In this document: piece after piece, positions 1 to 8,493 of the stretch
Layout: every line of letters starts with the position of its first letter
Numbering within the stretch: the stretch's first letter is position 1
Source of the DNA: a virus
IMG/VR virus record: IMGVR_UViG_3300049810_001420
Coordinates: 1 to 23,749 of that record
Reading direction: 5' to 3' (one strand)
DNA length: 23,749 nucleotides
Notes under the pieces: model-generated
Told to the model about the DNA's origin: nothing
What the model saw: only the letters and a program-made list of their open reading frames with translations
Database searches by the model: none
Position numbers and translations under genes: made by a program

Positions 1-424
1 TCCAGTTTTTACTACTAGGAATACCTGGAGTCATATGATTACTCATATCATCAATCAAGCAACCTATACAAACACCTTTATCTTTAACACCTTCAAGAAA
101 AGTTACAACAACTCTAACTCCTGGATCAGGTGGCGACATCCACATTCCGTAACTGTATATGCCATCAAGTTGATCTTTACCTATATTGTCTTTATCTGTT
201 TTGCCGTAGTATGGTGTACTCCATTGTATTGGTATCCAACTGTTTGTTGCTTGTTCAGGACCGCCAAATGCTGGAATGTATACTTCAATACGTCCTGTTC
301 TTAACACGTCACTGTTGTTTTTAATAATACCTTCATAAGGACCTGGATCAACAATCTGACGTTTTTTCATTACGTCGAGGTCTGGATCAATCCTATTAAA
401 AAACTGTTGTGTGGTTGTACTCAT
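1..424 (-). CDS. gp5-like baseplate central spike protein, OB-fold N-terminus (partial)
   Basis: The reading frame starts with ATG at 424, sharing bases with the TGA of the upstream hub gene (ATGA overlap), and stays open to base 1, so only the first 141 residues are visible. The segment around residues 100-125 (GVRVVVTFLEGVKDKGVCIG and following) resembles the OB-fold that begins T4 gp5, where a beta-barrel precedes the lysozyme and the spike helix. Known in the family: gp5 trimers sit under the gp27 hub and form the membrane-piercing spike. Position directly downstream of the hub gene supports this. Whether a lysozyme domain follows cannot be seen. It could instead be a gpV/VgrG-type spike without lysozyme; either way a baseplate spike is likely. 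Confidence 0.7.
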   Translation of the reverse strand, partial: MSTTTQQFFNRIDPDLDVMKKRQIVDPGPYEGIIKNNSDVLRTGRIEVYIPAFGGPEQATNSWIPIQWSTPYYGKTDKDNIGKDQLDGIYSYGMWMSPPDPGVRVVVTFLEGVKDKGVCIGCLIDDMSNHMTPGIPSSKNW

Positions 425-3153
425 GTTGCTATTGTCCTAGCACTTTTAAGCAGATTTGTTCCTGCTTTTTTAGCCTTTGCTATAGTGCCTGGTTTAGGTG
501 ACCAACCACCTGTAATTGCTTCTACGCCTTCACCTATGCTATTAACATCACCGGGTGGAAATGCTTTTCCTAAACTACCTGCTTTGTCTATTGCATTCTT
601 AACTGCATTGGATCCTGTTATTGTTTTATCAAAACTATCAGGTTCTAGTTTGTTGGCTGCACTAAATGGGTTACCAGGACTATTATTTTGTATTGCTTTT
701 GTAAGTTGAGATTTAATATCCGGAGTTTGTTTAATTTTTAAATCCACACGCTGATTAATTTCTTTTACACTTTCGACACGCTTCTGGCCCTCAGACTTAT
801 CAACAAAATCAGATAACTGTCTGCCTCTTTCTCTAATTGCTTTTATACTCTGTGTAAACTTACCACCTGTAAATTTACTATCAACTTCAACGGCTTTGTA
901 TATGCCATTCATAGTAGGTGCAGTAACTTCTGCAAGTCCATCTTTGTCATGTCCAAATCCGCTATACAATCCTGTTTCGGTATTAATATCTTCTGGGTTT
1001 CTAAATGATAATGACAAATGCCACTCTCTGTCTGGATTTAAAGATTTATCATCTGGAAAGTAAGTTGGTGCTTCTGATGTAGCATTACTTACTATTCTTA
1101 AATCTTGTGATTGTATAAAAGCAGGATCTCCTATAATTTCAAGAGATACTTCAATTAAATCTGCACCTGTTGAAAATACATCTTGCATAAAGTTATCAAC
1201 AATCATTGAACGTGGGTCGCTTCTAGGATCGCTTATTCCTTTTGAACTTCCAACATCTATTACTGCTTCTTTATTAAATGGAGCAATAACACTAACTGAG
1301 TTAGCATCTGTCTTGGCTAAATTACCTGCGGCAAAATCTGATGGATCATATGCAGACTTTTGTGTTGGAGACTTTTTTGCCTTTTCTGCAATTTGATATA
1401 AGTTTTTTTGGTAATACGCACTATTAAACTGAATGTCAAAATTTAATATGTCGTTGTTCTGTCCTGTGTATAGGTATTTATAATCTTTAACAACGTCCTT
1501 AATAGGTGCCTGGCCAAAGTTTTCAAAGTCTTTACCGTGCATGTTATACTTTTTAATTGTATAGGTCATTTTTCTTGCAAAGCAATTTCGCTTTGTGTCC
1601 CACTTATCTAGTAGTGTAATCTTAGGAACAATTCTGTAAAAGTTAATTGGTGTGTCTTCATTTTCTTTATACTGACTAAATTGTTTGTCAGGTACTAATT
1701 GCAAGTTATCGTTCTTAACTTGGTTTGTCATGTATGTGCTTGTTCTCATTATACTGTGAATACACTGTATTAGGTTTGTACCTGCACGTATTGAATAAGA
1801 CTGCTTTGACTCATTATAATTAAAGTTTTTTAAGAACTGACCTTGTGCCTTTTTAGCAGGATCGTTTTCATTTTTAATTTTTCTATATTCAACAACATCT
1901 TGTAATGTAATAGTTGATGTAGAAATATCAGGATCTACTACAAATTCATATTCGTCAGCGTATAGTTTAGTTCCTTGTTTTACTTGCTCTTTTTCAATTA
2001 AATTAAAATAACCTGCAAGTCCACCTTGTACAACGTCTGATCTGATTGCGTCTACTATATCCTCTGGGTCGCCCATTGGATTTGTTATCTTCTTTCTGTA
2101 CTTGGTAAATGTTGTAATATCACTAGTTAGAAATTCTCCAATAGTAGTTGCATTAACTTTAACATCAGTTTTAATTGTTGCTTTAGTATTTTCTAATGCT
2201 AAACTATGATAAGGTACACATTCAATGTTGTAAACTGTGCCTGCCTCAGTTGCTCCAAACGTAAACTTTTTTATTTTTATAGGAATATATCTTGTTGATT
2301 CAGCGGATGCTTTTTCAATTAACACGCCGTCTTTGTCATATCCTTTAAAACTTACTTTTAACAAATATGGTTGATTAGTATAGTTATAACCGCCCATTTC
2401 TTTAGCTGCCATTACAAGTCCGTTGAGTAATGTCATTCCGTATGGTTCTGTAACTGTAAAACTAACTTCTGTGTTTACACTTCCAACATTACCGGCACCC
2501 GGTGCAATTTTACTAGCAATCTCAACATCATCAATAAAGTAGTCTAACTTAAAGTATTTGTTTCTATTCTTTTGACTACCGCCACCTGATTTAATTAATA
2601 GGCGTCCGGGTAAGTCTTCAACAGTAAACTTAGGGTCTTCTACAAAATTATTAAAATCATCTACTCCTAAAACAAACAACTCAAAATGATATGTATAACT
2701 TGCATATTCATGTAATACGTTTTTCTTAAACAGTGCTGGAATTTTAGTTGTATCTTTTGTTTGTGATCTTTCTAGTACTTCAATTGCCTCATCACTTAGC
2801 TCAGAATCATCGTCTGCTTGGCTGAGACGTACATTCTTAGTTGCAACATCTTTAGTTACAACCGGAGCCTCTTTTTTTGTTGGAGTAATTTCTACACGTT
2901 TTGTTTCTGTATATGAAAATCCATCTTTGTCTATACCTTTAGTAACAACTTGTTTATATTGTTTCTTAGTAGGATCTCCTATTTTTTCTTTACCGCCTGA
3001 ACCGGAACCAGCAATACCTTGTGACTTTCCGCCAGGACCGCCAGTTAGTGCATTCATATGTTTCATTGCGGCCGCAGCATCTTTATTGTATGCTTCTTTT
3101 TGACTTTCTGGTACTAGTTTACCCAAGCCATTTACTAAGTTTTGAAGTGCCAC
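421..3153 (-). CDS. large baseplate hub protein (gp27-like position), 910 aa
   Basis: Starts with GTG at 3153, with AGGA a few bases upstream and the stop of the gp53-like gene 2 bases before it. Its TGA overlaps the ATG of the spike gene. The N-terminal 100 residues are low-complexity and Gly/Lys-rich. A folded region follows from about residue 145. A segment around residues 690-705 (IIGDPAFIQSQDLRIV) resembles GDP-aromatic motifs I associate with tail hub proteins of marine myophages. The last 150 residues are polar and probably extended or helical. Placement between a gp53-like protein and a gp5-like spike argues for the hub that docks the spike on the tail tube. At 910 residues it is over twice T4 gp27 (391 aa), so it probably carries extra domains. 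The exact T4 orthology is inference. Confidence 0.55.
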   Translation of the reverse strand: MALQNLVNGLGKLVPESQKEAYNKDAAAAMKHMNALTGGPGGKSQGIAGSGSGGKEKIGDPTKKQYKQVVTKGIDKDGFSYTETKRVEITPTKKEAPVVTKDVATKNVRLSQADDDSELSDEAIEVLERSQTKDTTKIPALFKKNVLHEYASYTYHFELFVLGVDDFNNFVEDPKFTVEDLPGRLLIKSGGGSQKNRNKYFKLDYFIDDVEIASKIAPGAGNVGSVNTEVSFTVTEPYGMTLLNGLVMAAKEMGGYNYTNQPYLLKVSFKGYDKDGVLIEKASAESTRYIPIKIKKFTFGATEAGTVYNIECVPYHSLALENTKATIKTDVKVNATTIGEFLTSDITTFTKYRKKITNPMGDPEDIVDAIRSDVVQGGLAGYFNLIEKEQVKQGTKLYADEYEFVVDPDISTSTITLQDVVEYRKIKNENDPAKKAQGQFLKNFNYNESKQSYSIRAGTNLIQCIHSIMRTSTYMTNQVKNDNLQLVPDKQFSQYKENEDTPINFYRIVPKITLLDKWDTKRNCFARKMTYTIKKYNMHGKDFENFGQAPIKDVVKDYKYLYTGQNNDILNFDIQFNSAYYQKNLYQIAEKAKKSPTQKSAYDPSDFAAGNLAKTDANSVSVIAPFNKEAVIDVGSSKGISDPRSDPRSMIVDNFMQDVFSTGADLIEVSLEIIGDPAFIQSQDLRIVSNATSEAPTYFPDDKSLNPDREWHLSLSFRNPEDINTETGLYSGFGHDKDGLAEVTAPTMNGIYKAVEVDSKFTGGKFTQSIKAIRERGRQLSDFVDKSEGQKRVESVKEINQRVDLKIKQTPDIKSQLTKAIQNNSPGNPFSAANKLEPDSFDKTITGSNAVKNAIDKAGSLGKAFPPGDVNSIGEGVEAITGGWSPKPGTIAKAKKAGTNLLKSARTIAT

Positions 3154-3154
3154 G

Positions 3155-3454
3155 TTATATTCCTAAATCATTAAATAGTCGTTCTTGCTCGGGTAAGAAT
3201 ATACTAACTCCTTGCTTCATATCCCATATTGGGTCATGAATTACATTTGGATTACGTTGTGCAAATACCCACCATAACTTTGGATTATCGTATAAGTCAC
3301 TCGCGAGCAAGTCTGGACGATATTCATATGTGGTGTTGATTGTTAATATTTGGTCACCTACTGAAGCACTAATTGGTCGAGGTGTTAATGTCTCTAGTTG
3401 CCTGTTAGCATTTATTCCAGTTTTATAATAAGGGCTAGTGTTACTGTACGCCAT
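3155..3454 (-). CDS. gp53-like baseplate wedge protein with LysM-like fold
   Basis: A 99-residue protein with a good AAGGA ribosome site before ATG. Residues about 45-92 (YRPDLLASDLYDNPKLWWVF, then NPNVIHDP and GVSIFLP) match the pattern of the LysM-like domain in T4 gp53 and gpX-type tail proteins: a D-hydrophobic-A start, a Trp-rich helix, an N-x-hydrophobic-x-DP turn and a closing G-x-x-I-x-x-P strand. In T4, gp53 joins wedges around the hub; gpX-type relatives link tube and hub. T4 gp53 is about 196 aa, so this is the short form. It lies between the small membrane protein and the hub gene, both in the same late operon. The domain is convincing; the choice between gp53 and gpX roles is less so. 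Confidence 0.65.
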   Translation of the reverse strand: MAYSNTSPYYKTGINANRQLETLTPRPISASVGDQILTINTTYEYRPDLLASDLYDNPKLWWVFAQRNPNVIHDPIWDMKQGVSIFLPEQERLFNDLGI

Positions 3455-3463
3455 AGTGTTTCC

Positions 3464-3613
3464 TTACTTTATATATTTCTTCATTAGTAGGTAAATGCCA
3501 TAACAAGCAAACAAGTATGCAGTTGCTACGCCTACGTCTACTAAGTGTTCTCGCATGTGGTATATGAATTCTATACCTGCTTGTACATCGCCTTCGGTTA
3601 CTTTTTGTTCCAT
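3464..3613 (-). CDS. 49-residue single-pass membrane protein
   Basis: This gene is short but sits cleanly between two structural genes. Its ATG overlaps the TAA of the upstream tube-initiator-like gene by one base (TAATG), and its TAA lies 9 bases before the next ATG, leaving only the next gene's AAGGA site. The product starts MEQKVTEGDV, has a polar, amphipathic N-terminal half, then one hydrophobic stretch (about residues 27-45, including VATAYLFACYGIYLLM) and a basic end (KKYIK), which predicts an N-out/C-in or tail-anchored topology. I do not recognise a family. Late expression with baseplate genes allows a small holin-like, lysis-modulating or tail-assembly factor, but nothing in the sequence selects among these. 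An overlapping 69-residue frame (3441-3650) is a shadow. Confidence 0.65.
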   Translation of the reverse strand: MEQKVTEGDVQAGIEFIYHMREHLVDVGVATAYLFACYGIYLLMKKYIK

Positions 3614-4548
3614 TAGATAAATCCTTTTGAACTACCGGCTCCACTTGCAAGTGTATCTAAACCAAATTCTCTTAATTGATTTCTACTGTAAACCGGTGTA
3701 ACGCCTACACTTATTTCTGTTTGTCTTGGTACACGAGTTGTTCCTGGTGAACTATCAAAACCCCCTGCTGATAAACCTGGTATTGCCATATAGTCTACTT
3801 CTGCTGGTAGTGTAATCGATACGTTGTTAACAACACAAGGAATGTTTGGCATTAAATGTTGTCCGTGTCCACTTAATCTCATAATTGGAGGTGGGTTACC
3901 TGCAAGAGCTCCATCCGCTTCTCCAAACATTTTTGTAATTGTTCTTAAAAATTGTATTACTGCCATCACATAGATTGCATCAGGACCTGAATCAACAGTA
4001 AACGTCCCTGTTATTAATATGTCTTGTACTGCACTATTACTATAGAAATTAAAAGGATAATTACTATGTGTAGGACTTGTTCTTGAATAATCAACTTGAT
4101 GTTGAAATGTAATAGCAGGAGTATAAGGAAATACAACTCCATTTGTCTCTGCTAACGGTGAAATTAAACCGCCAGTACTGCCATTATATAAAATTTTACT
4201 TTTAGGAGGTAAACTAAGTCTTACTCTATGGTCTGAATTTTTATTACCAACAACCGGGTAACTAGTACTCATTGCTGCGCCTTTTTTATTAGCACTAGCG
4301 CCTTTAGTAATACCAGCACCAAATAGTCTGCCAATATCAGGAGCACCGCCACCTGCTATATCTTTTATGCCAGGAAATATACCGCCTGCAATTTTGGCAG
4401 CCATTGGATTTTTGTCTGCAAACTCGCCGTAACTTGCATAAGATGGAACAGTTGACGTTGTTACACCTTTGTTTTTTGCTAATTGCGAAACTGGCTTGCC
4501 TTTGGCAGTGTATTGTACATCGCCTTTACTATTTAAAATTCTACCCAT
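3613..4548 (-). CDS. baseplate tail-tube initiator/cap protein (gp54/gp48-like)
   Basis: A 311-residue protein, first gene of the leftward late operon, with a late promoter 26 bases upstream of its ATG and a GAGG-type ribosome site. The first 95 residues are Gly/Ala/Lys-rich and probably disordered. From about residue 100 it becomes beta-rich, with a central tube-like segment (ILITGTFTVDSGPDAIYVMA) and a later stretch (PNIPCVVNNVSITLPAEVDY) that resembles the strand pattern of T4-type tube initiators and caps, which share the tail-tube fold and seed gp19 polymerisation on the hub. The neighbours (gp53-like, hub, spike) agree. Which of gp48 or gp54 it replaces cannot be decided here; a single protein may do both jobs. 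Confidence 0.6.
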   Translation of the reverse strand: MGRILNSKGDVQYTAKGKPVSQLAKNKGVTTSTVPSYASYGEFADKNPMAAKIAGGIFPGIKDIAGGGAPDIGRLFGAGITKGASANKKGAAMSTSYPVVGNKNSDHRVRLSLPPKSKILYNGSTGGLISPLAETNGVVFPYTPAITFQHQVDYSRTSPTHSNYPFNFYSNSAVQDILITGTFTVDSGPDAIYVMAVIQFLRTITKMFGEADGALAGNPPPIMRLSGHGQHLMPNIPCVVNNVSITLPAEVDYMAIPGLSAGGFDSSPGTTRVPRQTEISVGVTPVYSRNQLREFGLDTLASGAGSSKGFI

Positions 4549-4563
4549 TATATAAAATACCTC

Positions 4564-4592
4564 TTGCTCTATGTATTTATTTACGTTATAAT
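4564..4592 (+). promoter_or_regulatory. sigma70-like early promoter of the gp55 gene
   Basis: TTGCTC (4564-4569), a 17-base spacer and a perfect TATAAT (4587-4592) lie 29 bases upstream of the gp55 ATG. Start of transcription is expected near 4599, giving a short leader containing AAGGA. The same TTGCTC box with a 17-base spacer recurs before the gp47 gene. Confidence 0.65.
4574..4580 (-). promoter_or_regulatory. late promoter for the leftward baseplate operon
   Basis: On the minus strand the bases read ATAAATA, matching the T4 late-promoter core recognised by gp55. It lies 26 bases upstream of the ATG at 4548 and points left, so transcription would start near 4568. It is interleaved with the rightward early promoter of the gp55 gene (4564-4592). 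Confidence 0.65.
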
Positions 4593-4621
4593 GTACACAT
4601 ATAATTATAAGGAATTCCTTT

Positions 4622-5455
4622 ATGGCAACAAAAAACTATCTTAATAACAGAGATTTATTAAAAGAAATACACAAAAGTAAAACAAGTTACGGATCATATA
4701 TTGATATTGAAGCAAAAGACGTTGATTGTATTGTACTAAGTGTAGCCGCTATTGACAAATCTGCTATCAAAGAAGCTCGCAAAGCACGGGCTGATAGATT
4801 ACAACGTGCGGCATTTGAAAAAAATGATAACAAAAAATTAAAAATGGCAGACTTTGCAGTTGATCCTGAAAGTTTTAAGTTAAGTGAACTAGTGTTCCGT
4901 GTAATGACATTTGAACATATTCCATTAGAACCAGGACGTAAAAAAACTCCTAAAACAGTTGCAGACCATCATACCAAGTGTTTGTTTCCTCCATATCAGC
5001 ATTATAGACATGATGACGACGGAGAACTACAACTAGTGGCAAAAAGTCATTGGGTTGGCGGAATGGAGAATGGTTACTTTAGTCAGGATCATGGAAAAAC
5101 ATCAACCAAACTTGCAAACATGTACATGAAACTGTGCGAGCGTTACAGTCATAGATATAACTGGCGTGGTTATACATATGTTGACGAAATGCGTGGACAA
5201 GCACTTGTACAACTTGCACAGATCGGTTTACAATTTGACGAATCAAAAAGTCAAAACCCGTTTGCTTATTATACTGCCGCTATTACAAATAGTTTTACAA
5301 GAGTACTAAACATTGAGAAACGTAATCAAAACATACGTGATGATATACTTGAAATGAATGATTTAACACCAAGTTATACCAGACAACATAACAGTGAATG
5401 GAATAACAGGATTGCTGAAGAATCTAAATTAGTGGCACCTAGAGACAAAAAATAG
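4622..5455 (+). CDS. 55: RNA polymerase sigma factor for late transcription (gp55-like)
   Basis: This 277-residue protein would direct host RNA polymerase to the TATAAATA-type late promoters found throughout the window. Residues about 160-245 carry the sigma region-2-like helices of T4-type gp55: KLANMYMKLCERYSHRYNW, DEMRGQALVQLAQIGLQFD, then NPFAYYTAAITNSFTRVLN and a basic helix. T4 gp55 is 185 residues; this one has about 100 extra N-terminal residues opening with NYLNNRDLLKEIHKSKTSYG, a segment I believe recurs in other marine phage proteins but cannot name. The C-terminus (ESKLVAPRDKK) shows no obvious hydrophobic sliding-clamp-binding peptide. It is transcribed from a sigma70-like promoter, as expected for a gene needed before late transcription, and gp47/gp46 follow as in T4. 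Confidence 0.85.
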   Translation: MATKNYLNNRDLLKEIHKSKTSYGSYIDIEAKDVDCIVLSVAAIDKSAIKEARKARADRLQRAAFEKNDNKKLKMADFAVDPESFKLSELVFRVMTFEHIPLEPGRKKTPKTVADHHTKCLFPPYQHYRHDDDGELQLVAKSHWVGGMENGYFSQDHGKTSTKLANMYMKLCERYSHRYNWRGYTYVDEMRGQALVQLAQIGLQFDESKSQNPFAYYTAAITNSFTRVLNIEKRNQNIRDDILEMNDLTPSYTRQHNSEWNNRIAEESKLVAPRDKK

Positions 5456-5456
5456 G

Positions 5457-5485
5457 TTGCTCTTTACTCAAAAAACCTATACAAT
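5457..5485 (+). promoter_or_regulatory. sigma70-like promoter upstream of gp47
   Basis: TTGCTC (5457-5462), 17 bases, then TACAAT (5480-5485), 33 bases before the gp47 ATG. The -35 box and spacing copy the gp55 promoter exactly. Overlapping imperfect arms (ATAGGTT and AACCTAT) could also form a 7-bp hairpin, but no T-tract follows, so a terminator is less likely. Confidence 0.5.
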
Positions 5486-5517
5486 AACGTATATTTCAGA
5501 AGCATGATAGGACTTGT

Positions 5518-6531
5518 ATGAGTAACTTATTCAAGAAAGCAGTAGTTTTTACGGATATACACTTTGGCAACAAAAGTAATGCATATGCACATAACGAAGA
5601 TTGTGTAGCATTTGTTGAGTGGGCTATTAAACTAGGAAAAGAACAAGGAGCAGAAACTTGTTTATTTCTTGGCGACTGGCACCATCACAGAGCAAGTATA
5701 AACGTTGCTACACTAAATTACAGTATTATGGCTATGACTAAACTTAGTGATGCGTTTGATCAGGTAATATTTTTGCCTGGCAACCATGATGAGTATTATA
5801 GAGATAAACGTGATTTCAATAGTGTAGCCTGGGTTAAGCATTTACCAAACGTAAGATTGTTTAACGACATTACAATTGAAGGTGATGTTGCTATTGTTCC
5901 GTGGCTCGTTGGCGACGAGTGGAAACAAATTAAAAAGATTGAAGCAAAGTATATGCTAGGACATTTTGAACTTCCTAGTTTTTATATGAACGCAATGATA
6001 CAAATGCCCGATCACGGTGAACTAAAGAACAACCACTTTCAAGGTGTTGAACGTATGTTTACTGGGCACTTTCACAAAAGACAAGAAGTAGGAAACATAA
6101 GTTACATCGGTAATGCTTTTCCGCACAACTATTCAGATGCATGGGACGATGATAGAGGTGCAATGATACTTGAATGGGACAAACCACATGTATTTCATAA
6201 ATGGCATGATGCTCCAAAGTATCGTGTGCTAAAACTTAGTGACTTACTTGATAATCCAGATAAACTATTGTTACCTAAAACGTATGCAAGAATTAACTTG
6301 GATATTGATATCAGTTATGAAGAAGCAAACTTTATAAAAGAAACATTTTATGAGCAATATGATGTAAGAGAACTTGCACTATTACCACAAAAGAACGTTG
6401 AAACAGATTATGATGAGCAAGTAGAAATTAACTTTGAAAGTGTTGATAGTATTGTATACAGTCAACTTACCGCAGTACAAAGTGAGTTGTACGACAGTAA
6501 TTTATTAATGGAAATATACAGGAATCTATAA
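5518..6531 (+). CDS. 47: recombination endonuclease subunit gp47 (Mre11-like phosphoesterase)
   Basis: A 337-residue metallophosphoesterase, close to T4 gp47 (339 aa). The five metal-binding motifs are intact: D13 and H15 (FTDIHFGN), D53 in LGDWHHH, N89 and H90 in LPGNHDEYY, and H184/H186 in TGHFHKR. With gp46 it forms the Mre11/Rad50-type complex that resects ends and supports recombination-dependent replication and host DNA breakdown. ATG at 5518 is preceded by GATAGGA. Its TAA directly abuts the TTG start of gp46, so the two subunits are translated together. It has its own promoter at 5457-5485 and may also be read through from gp55. Confidence 0.93.
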   Translation: MSNLFKKAVVFTDIHFGNKSNAYAHNEDCVAFVEWAIKLGKEQGAETCLFLGDWHHHRASINVATLNYSIMAMTKLSDAFDQVIFLPGNHDEYYRDKRDFNSVAWVKHLPNVRLFNDITIEGDVAIVPWLVGDEWKQIKKIEAKYMLGHFELPSFYMNAMIQMPDHGELKNNHFQGVERMFTGHFHKRQEVGNISYIGNAFPHNYSDAWDDDRGAMILEWDKPHVFHKWHDAPKYRVLKLSDLLDNPDKLLLPKTYARINLDIDISYEEANFIKETFYEQYDVRELALLPQKNVETDYDEQVEINFESVDSIVYSQLTAVQSELYDSNLLMEIYRNL

Positions 6532-8301
6532 TTGTTTAAAATAAACAGTCTTACAGCAAAAAACTTTATGAGTGTGGGTAATAGTACCCAAGCAGTTGAT
6601 TTTAATCGTGATGACTTAACACTTGTACTAGGTGAAAACTTAGATACAGGTGGTGGTGATAATGGTTCAAGAAACGGTACAGGTAAAACAACTATAATTA
6701 ATGCATTAAGTTATGCACTATATGGATTGGCTTTAACTAACATTCGTAGAGATAACTTAGTAAACAAAACTAACGGTAAGAATATGTTAGTTACTTGTGA
6801 GTTTGAACTTGGAGGATTACAGTATCGTATTGAACGAGGACGTAAGCCAAATGTACTAAAGTTTTATATTAACAATCATGAACAAGAAGCAAGTGATTCT
6901 GCACAAGGTGACAGTAGAGAAACACAAGCAGAAATTGAACGTTTACTTGGTATGCAACACAATATGTTTAAACACATTGTTGCACTAAACACATACACTG
7001 AACCTTTCCTTAGTATGAAGGCAAATGATCAACGTGCTATTATTGAACAGTTGTTAGGTATTACATTGCTTAGTGAAAAAGCAGATGTACTAAAAGAACA
7101 ATTAAAAGTTAGTAAAGAATTAGCAACTACTGAAGAGTTCAGTATTAAAAGTCAAATTGATGCTAACAGTCGTATTGAAGGACAAGTTGAGGCACTTAAA
7201 CGTAGACAAACATTGTGGAAGACTAAACACGACAATGATGCCAAACAACTTGAAGAAGGACTTGATGCACTATCACATGTTGACATTGAAGCAGAGCTTG
7301 AAGCACATAGTAAACGTAAAGAGTATAAAACTAAGCAAAGACAAATCAAAGAAACAACTGATTTACTAGATAGAATAACTGCTGAAACAAAACGTAATAA
7401 TAAAAGTATACAGAAACTTGAAAAAGAATTAGCACTACTAAGTCAACATAAATGTTATGCATGTGGACAAGAAATACATGATAACAAACAAGAAGATACA
7501 ATCAATAGTAAAAAAGAATCTCTACAAGAAGCAACTGATATTGTAGAAAAAAATAGTGTAGAAGAAAATAAGTTAAATATTGAACTAGATGAGTTAGGAG
7601 AACTTGGAGAAGTTCCTAATGTATTTTATGAGTCACTTGATGACGCATATGATCACCGAGGCAGTTTAGATAAACTAAAAGCAGAACTAGATGGTTTACT
7701 AGCACAAGTAGATCCATATGCAGAACAAATACAAGAAATGCAGGAGACTGCAATACAAGAAGTAGATTATACTACACTTAACGAACTTGTAAGAGTCAAA
7801 GACCATCAGGAGTTTTTACAACGATTACTAACTAGTAAAGATAGTTTTATAAGAAAAAGAATTATTGATCAAAATTTAGCATTCTTAAACAAGCGATTAG
7901 CATTTTATTTAGAACGTATAGGATTACCACATAGTGTTGTTTTCTTAAATGATCTAACAGTAGAAATACAAGAGCTTGGAAGAGATTTAGATTTTGACAA
8001 TTTAAGTCGTGGAGAACGCAACAGACTTATATTAAGTTTAAGTTGGGCTTTCCGTGATGTATGGGAAAATCTATACCAGCCAATTAATTTGTTATTCATT
8101 GATGAATTAGTTGATAGTGGAATGGACTCAAGTGGAGTTGAAAACTCGCTTGCCATATTAAAGAAGATTAGCAGAGAACGTAAAAAGAGTGTGTGGCTTG
8201 TGTCGCACAAAGACGAACTTGCTGGTCGTGTAAACAACATACTCACAGTTACAAAAGAGAATGGGTTTACAAGTTATAATACAGATATAGAAGTCATATA
8301 G
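6532..8301 (+). CDS. 46: recombination endonuclease subunit gp46 (Rad50/SMC-like ATPase)
   Basis: A 589-residue SMC-type ATPase; T4 gp46 is 560. Visible parts in order: Walker A GSRNGTGKTT (residues 45-54), a long coiled coil, a zinc hook CYAC (308-311) at its apex, a second coiled coil, the ABC signature LSRGE (491-495), Walker B LLFIDE (520-525) and a switch histidine in WLVSHKDE. The start is TTG at 6532, immediately after the gp47 stop, with AGGA 8 bases upstream; there is no better ATG because the N-terminal strand (FKINSLTAKNFMSVG) is required. It acts with gp47 in the cytoplasm on DNA ends. Confidence 0.93.
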   Translation: MFKINSLTAKNFMSVGNSTQAVDFNRDDLTLVLGENLDTGGGDNGSRNGTGKTTIINALSYALYGLALTNIRRDNLVNKTNGKNMLVTCEFELGGLQYRIERGRKPNVLKFYINNHEQEASDSAQGDSRETQAEIERLLGMQHNMFKHIVALNTYTEPFLSMKANDQRAIIEQLLGITLLSEKADVLKEQLKVSKELATTEEFSIKSQIDANSRIEGQVEALKRRQTLWKTKHDNDAKQLEEGLDALSHVDIEAELEAHSKRKEYKTKQRQIKETTDLLDRITAETKRNNKSIQKLEKELALLSQHKCYACGQEIHDNKQEDTINSKKESLQEATDIVEKNSVEENKLNIELDELGELGEVPNVFYESLDDAYDHRGSLDKLKAELDGLLAQVDPYAEQIQEMQETAIQEVDYTTLNELVRVKDHQEFLQRLLTSKDSFIRKRIIDQNLAFLNKRLAFYLERIGLPHSVVFLNDLTVEIQELGRDLDFDNLSRGERNRLILSLSWAFRDVWENLYQPINLLFIDELVDSGMDSSGVENSLAILKKISRERKKSVWLVSHKDELAGRVNNILTVTKENGFTSYNTDIEVI

Positions 8302-8310
8302 GAGAACAAC

Positions 8311-8493
8311 ATGGCAGATCAAATTCACGAACAAATCGTAGCGGCCTATGATGCATACTTAAAAGAGCATGCCGCTTGGGAAGACAAAGGCGTTAAAGCC
8401 GCAGCCGCTAGAGCAAGAAAGGCACTTGGAGACATTGGTAAACTTACTAAGTCAAGACGTGCTGAGATTCAAGAAAAGAAAAACAGCATGTAA
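8311..8493 (+). CDS. small Hc1/histone H1-like basic protein
   Basis: A 60-residue Ala/Lys-rich, probably all-helical protein. The core KGVKAAAARARKALGDIGKL resembles the short Hc1/H1-like proteins annotated in phages and bacteria, which may bind nucleic acid; that role is not demonstrated by sequence alone. It has no Asp-Ser-Leu phosphopantetheine site, so it is not a carrier protein for the adjacent adenylating enzyme. GGAGAA precedes the ATG, and its TAA overlaps the ATG of the next gene by one base (TAATG), implying translational coupling. Confidence 0.75.
   Translation: MADQIHEQIVAAYDAYLKEHAAWEDKGVKAAAARARKALGDIGKLTKSRRAEIQEKKNSM

Noticed and set aside
3441-3650. 69-residue Arg-rich minus-strand ORF
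   Set aside because: Out-of-frame shadow of the 49-residue membrane protein, which has the right start/stop overlaps.
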